From Acetobacterium malicum subsp. dehalogenans DSM 11527 (GTDB taxonomy: Bacteria; Bacillota; Clostridia; Eubacteriales; Eubacteriaceae): DNA of 64,000 nucleotides. The DNA lies in NCBI RefSeq assembly GCF_000472665.1, contig NZ_AXAC01000026.1, positions 1-64,000 on the forward strand. Direction: 5' to 3'. Positions within the stretch are counted from its first letter, which is position 1. The number at the start of each line of letters is the position of its first letter. This document shows positions 61,938 through 64,000 of the stretch, in pieces. The notes beneath the pieces were generated by a model. That model was not told the origin of the DNA, did not search any database, and saw only the letters and a list, made by a program, of their open reading frames with translations. A program made the position numbers and the translations under genes.

Positions 61938-61977
61938 CAACTCACAGGTATTAATCCTGTGACCTGTGAGTTGTTTT
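61938..61977 (+). terminator. Strong terminator
   Basis: CAACTCACAGGT-attaatcctgtg-ACCTGTGAGTTG then TTTTTTT; perfect 12-bp stem. It lies after the lipoprotein gene fragment, so it probably once ended that gene's transcript. Confidence 0.85.
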
Positions 61978-62050
61978 TTTACTCAAAAATTCGATAAAAT
62001 CTTTCTCTTTACGCCATAAAATGATACAATAAATCAATTCCAATCGGTTA
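61971..62050 (+). repeat. AT-rich intergenic repeat, copy R3
   Basis: TTGTTTTTTTACTC, CGATAAAATCTTTC, GCCATAAAATGATACAATAA and ATC. Follows a terminator T-run as do the other copies. No gene on this strand follows. Confidence 0.75.
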
Positions 62051-62069
62051 CACCGGCAATGCGGTGCTG

Positions 62070-62306
62070 TTATACTCGCTGTTGGTTTGGTGGCACCCAA
62101 CCAGTAGCGTCGCCGTTATAGGTTATTGATCCACTGGGGCATAAATTACCGCATCCATGACATTGATCAACGCAGCCGTCGGGAAAAATGACATGCGCTG
62201 AAGGGGCTTTCTCGGTATCATATACCCCATGGGTGCATTTATCAGTGCAACTACCGCAACTGATGCAAGAAACATAATCAATAACCGGGTACCAATGCTT
62301 AGCCAT
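62070..62306 (-). CDS. Ferredoxin-type 2x[4Fe-4S] protein
   Basis: 78 residues; RBS AGAGGAGAA. The first cluster motif is CISCGSCTDKCTHGVY. The second is CVDQCHGCGNLCPSG, which has an extra Cys four residues before the usual CxxCxxxCP. With eight or nine cysteines it should hold two [4Fe-4S] clusters and carry low-potential electrons. Its C-terminus ends WVPPNQQRV. Single gene, oriented with cysteine synthase. Confidence 0.88.
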   Translation of the reverse strand: MAKHWYPVIDYVSCISCGSCTDKCTHGVYDTEKAPSAHVIFPDGCVDQCHGCGNLCPSGSITYNGDATGWVPPNQQRV

Positions 62307-62510
62307 AAAAATTCTCCTCTACTATTTAAGTTTCACGTTAATATTAAACTACAAAAGATCCTAAAAATCAATCAGAAATCGATTGGGTAATGATCTTGTA
62401 CCATCATGTGTTAACACACTTATAGTGTCGGAATCGACCAAACAAAGGAGAAGATTGGTTTTAAGCAGTTGGCGATACACAAAAATAGCGACCATCCTGG
62501 CCGCTAAAAT

Positions 62511-63416
62511 TTATAGTTTAAATAAATCGGTGCTGAGATATTTTTCGCCGCGATCAGGGAAGATCACCACGATCAGACCGGAATCAATTTTTTTGGCCAC
62601 CTCGGTGGCGGCATACATCGCCGCGCCACTGCTCATGCCAACAAAAATCCCTTCTTTTTTGACGATTTGCCGGGCAAAATCAAAGGCGATTTCAGATTCA
62701 ACCATGATGTGTTCATCAATGGCATCGGGTTGATACAGGGCTGGAACAATAGCTTCTTCCATATTTTTAAGGCCCTGGATGTAATGACCAAGAACTGGTT
62801 GGGCTTCCACAATTTTAACGCCGGGATTGTGATCACGAAGTCCCATGCCAACCCCCATAATGGTGCCGGAGGTACCCAACGAAGAAACCAGGTGGGTGAC
62901 TTGCCCCTCGGTTTGTTCCCAGATTTCCTCGGCTGTGGTGGAATAGTGGGCCAGCTTATTATACTTATTACTGAATTGATCCGGATTAAAATAACGTTCC
63001 GGATATGCGGCAATGAGTTCCCGGACCTTGCGAATCGCGCCATCGGTTCCTTCGGTTGGCGAAGTCAGGGTGACGGTGGCGCCAAAGGCTTGAATCATTT
63101 TACGGCGTTCAATGGAGACGGCTTCGCTCATGACGATTTCCAGCTGATAGCCCTTAACGGCAGCGATCATTGCCAACCCAATCCCGGTATTACCGCTGGT
63201 CGGTTCGATAATGATCTTATCCTTGGTTAAAACACCTTCAGCCTCGGCCTGTTCCACCATTTTAAGGGCAATCCGGTCTTTGATACTGCCGGTGGGGTTA
63301 ACGCCTTCAAACTTGGCGAGGATTTCGACATTGGGGTTGGGGTTTAAGTGATTTATCCGAACCATCGGGGTATGGCCGATGGTTTCTAAAATATTATTAT
63401 AGATGAGTGTCTTCAA
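62511..63416 (-). CDS. cysK: Cysteine synthase (O-acetylserine sulfhydrylase)
   Basis: 301 residues, full length. The PLP lysine is in NPTGSIKDRIALKM, the phosphate-binding loop is PTSGNTGIGLAM, and the SSLGTSGTIMGVG and FVGMSSGAAMYA motifs are conserved. It makes L-cysteine from O-acetylserine and sulfide in the cytoplasm. Its start MKTLIYNNILETIGHTPMVR is typical of CysK. Single gene in this window. Confidence 0.93.
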   Translation of the reverse strand: MKTLIYNNILETIGHTPMVRINHLNPNPNVEILAKFEGVNPTGSIKDRIALKMVEQAEAEGVLTKDKIIIEPTSGNTGIGLAMIAAVKGYQLEIVMSEAVSIERRKMIQAFGATVTLTSPTEGTDGAIRKVRELIAAYPERYFNPDQFSNKYNKLAHYSTTAEEIWEQTEGQVTHLVSSLGTSGTIMGVGMGLRDHNPGVKIVEAQPVLGHYIQGLKNMEEAIVPALYQPDAIDEHIMVESEIAFDFARQIVKKEGIFVGMSSGAAMYAATEVAKKIDSGLIVVIFPDRGEKYLSTDLFKL

Positions 63417-63581
63417 TTAAGTAATCCTTTCTGTCTTTCAAAATTAGTGAATAGTATTATTATAGTACAAAAATAAAGTGAAAAACAATCATTTATAAAA
63501 ATTGATTAGGATTTATATTTATTAAAATTTTTGGTGCAGCAGGTATTAAATATCAATCTTTGCGTAATTTAGGAGTAGATT

Positions 63582-64000
63582 ATGAATACGATCATTCAAA
63601 ATGAAAATATCATCCCCTTCCAAGATCACTTCGACCAATATATCAAAGCCTATCTAACGGAGCGAGACTGGTCAAAAACAGCAGCCTTATTCGCGGAATC
63701 ATTTTGTGGCTTTGGAACCGGTTTGGAAGAACGAACTTACAACCTGGCCGAAGCGTTATTGCTATATGAAAAGGATATCGAGTCGGCCCCCAACCAAATT
63801 CAGGTCCACTTTCATAAGCAGGAACTGCAATTAATTGATGCCAATAATGCCCTGGTTGCGGCGGAACTGGATATGGAAACCGTGATTCTGGAGCAAACGG
63901 TGAAGTTCAATAATTTACGGTTGCTGCTGGTCATGCACCGCGACGAAAAGAAGGTGGAAATTGTTGGCATGCACCTTTCCTTTCCTACTGATGTTCATGA
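63582..64000 (+). CDS. SnoaL/NTF2-fold protein, N-terminal part (cut by window edge)
   Basis: 139 residues to the window end; RBS TAGGAG. PFQDHFDQYIKAYLTERDWS and CGFGTGLEERTYNLAEALLL, then LRLLLVMHRDEKKVEIVGMH, fit a SnoaL-like domain of the type found at the N-terminus of clostridial signalling proteins. Such domains often precede GGDEF or PAS-kinase parts, so a diguanylate cyclase or kinase may follow beyond the window (inference). No stop within the window. Confidence 0.55.
   Translation, partial: MNTIIQNENIIPFQDHFDQYIKAYLTERDWSKTAALFAESFCGFGTGLEERTYNLAEALLLYEKDIESAPNQIQVHFHKQELQLIDANNALVAAELDMETVILEQTVKFNNLRLLLVMHRDEKKVEIVGMHLSFPTDVH

Overview
The window looks like the chromosome of an acetogenic or related Clostridia member, most likely Acetobacterium or another member of the Eubacteriaceae. 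This is an inference from several things seen together: a class I cyclic-di-GMP riboswitch, ChW-repeat surface proteins, a CstA carbon-starvation transporter, a GlpP antiterminator operon, strong AGGAGG-type ribosome sites and moderate GC in the core genes. No rRNA, tRNA or CRISPR array was found.

Layout. Positions 1-4.1 kb hold an IS110 transposase tail, a DUF2974-GAF protein, a Yip1-like membrane protein, a HAD hydrolase and a truncated peptidase. Positions 4.1-11.6 kb form a polyol/sugar operon: GlpP, a leader hairpin, an FGGY kinase, an SDR dehydrogenase, two GlpA/GlpB-like flavoproteins, a DUF1667 protein and a class II aldolase. Positions 11.7-23 kb hold a riboswitch-controlled surface protein, a ferritin-like protein, two diguanylate cyclases, an exonuclease, lipoproteins, a TetR-CPBP pair and a glyoxalase-fold protein. 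Positions 23-28.5 kb hold a transglutaminase-like protein, a small lipoprotein, an M13 peptidase and a HelD helicase.

Positions 28.9-37.3 kb look like a defence island. It has an AT-rich zinc-hook AAA ATPase (RloC/PrrC-like). This is followed by a tight three-gene operon of a membrane-anchored TerB protein, a BrxD-like ATPase and a BrxHI/Lhr-like helicase. That operon is bracketed by a short direct repeat and has no BREX methylase or phosphatase. It is the best candidate here for an under-described system.

Positions 37.5-43.2 kb hold flavodoxin, GNAT, a MerR-controlled CMD gene with a VOC gene, and a large ChW protein flanked by two 190-bp leader repeats. Positions 43.2-46.2 kb are a decayed prophage (primase/DUF1659 pseudogene, DUF2922, M15 lysin, holin) and a RelBE-type toxin-antitoxin pair. 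Positions 46.2-52.9 kb are an AT-rich accessory stretch of poorly known genes, including two GIY-YIG-type proteins and a PASTA protein. Positions 53-64 kb return to ordinary genes: an ABM-GNAT fusion, a lipase, a subtilisin with ChW repeats, a DsbA/FrnE protein, CstA, a ferredoxin, cysteine synthase and the start of a SnoaL-fold protein.

Short repeats recur across the window. One palindromic family sits repeatedly between a gene's stop codon and its terminator. Another is an AT-rich element just after poly-T tracts. Fragments of one small lipoprotein gene occur at three places.
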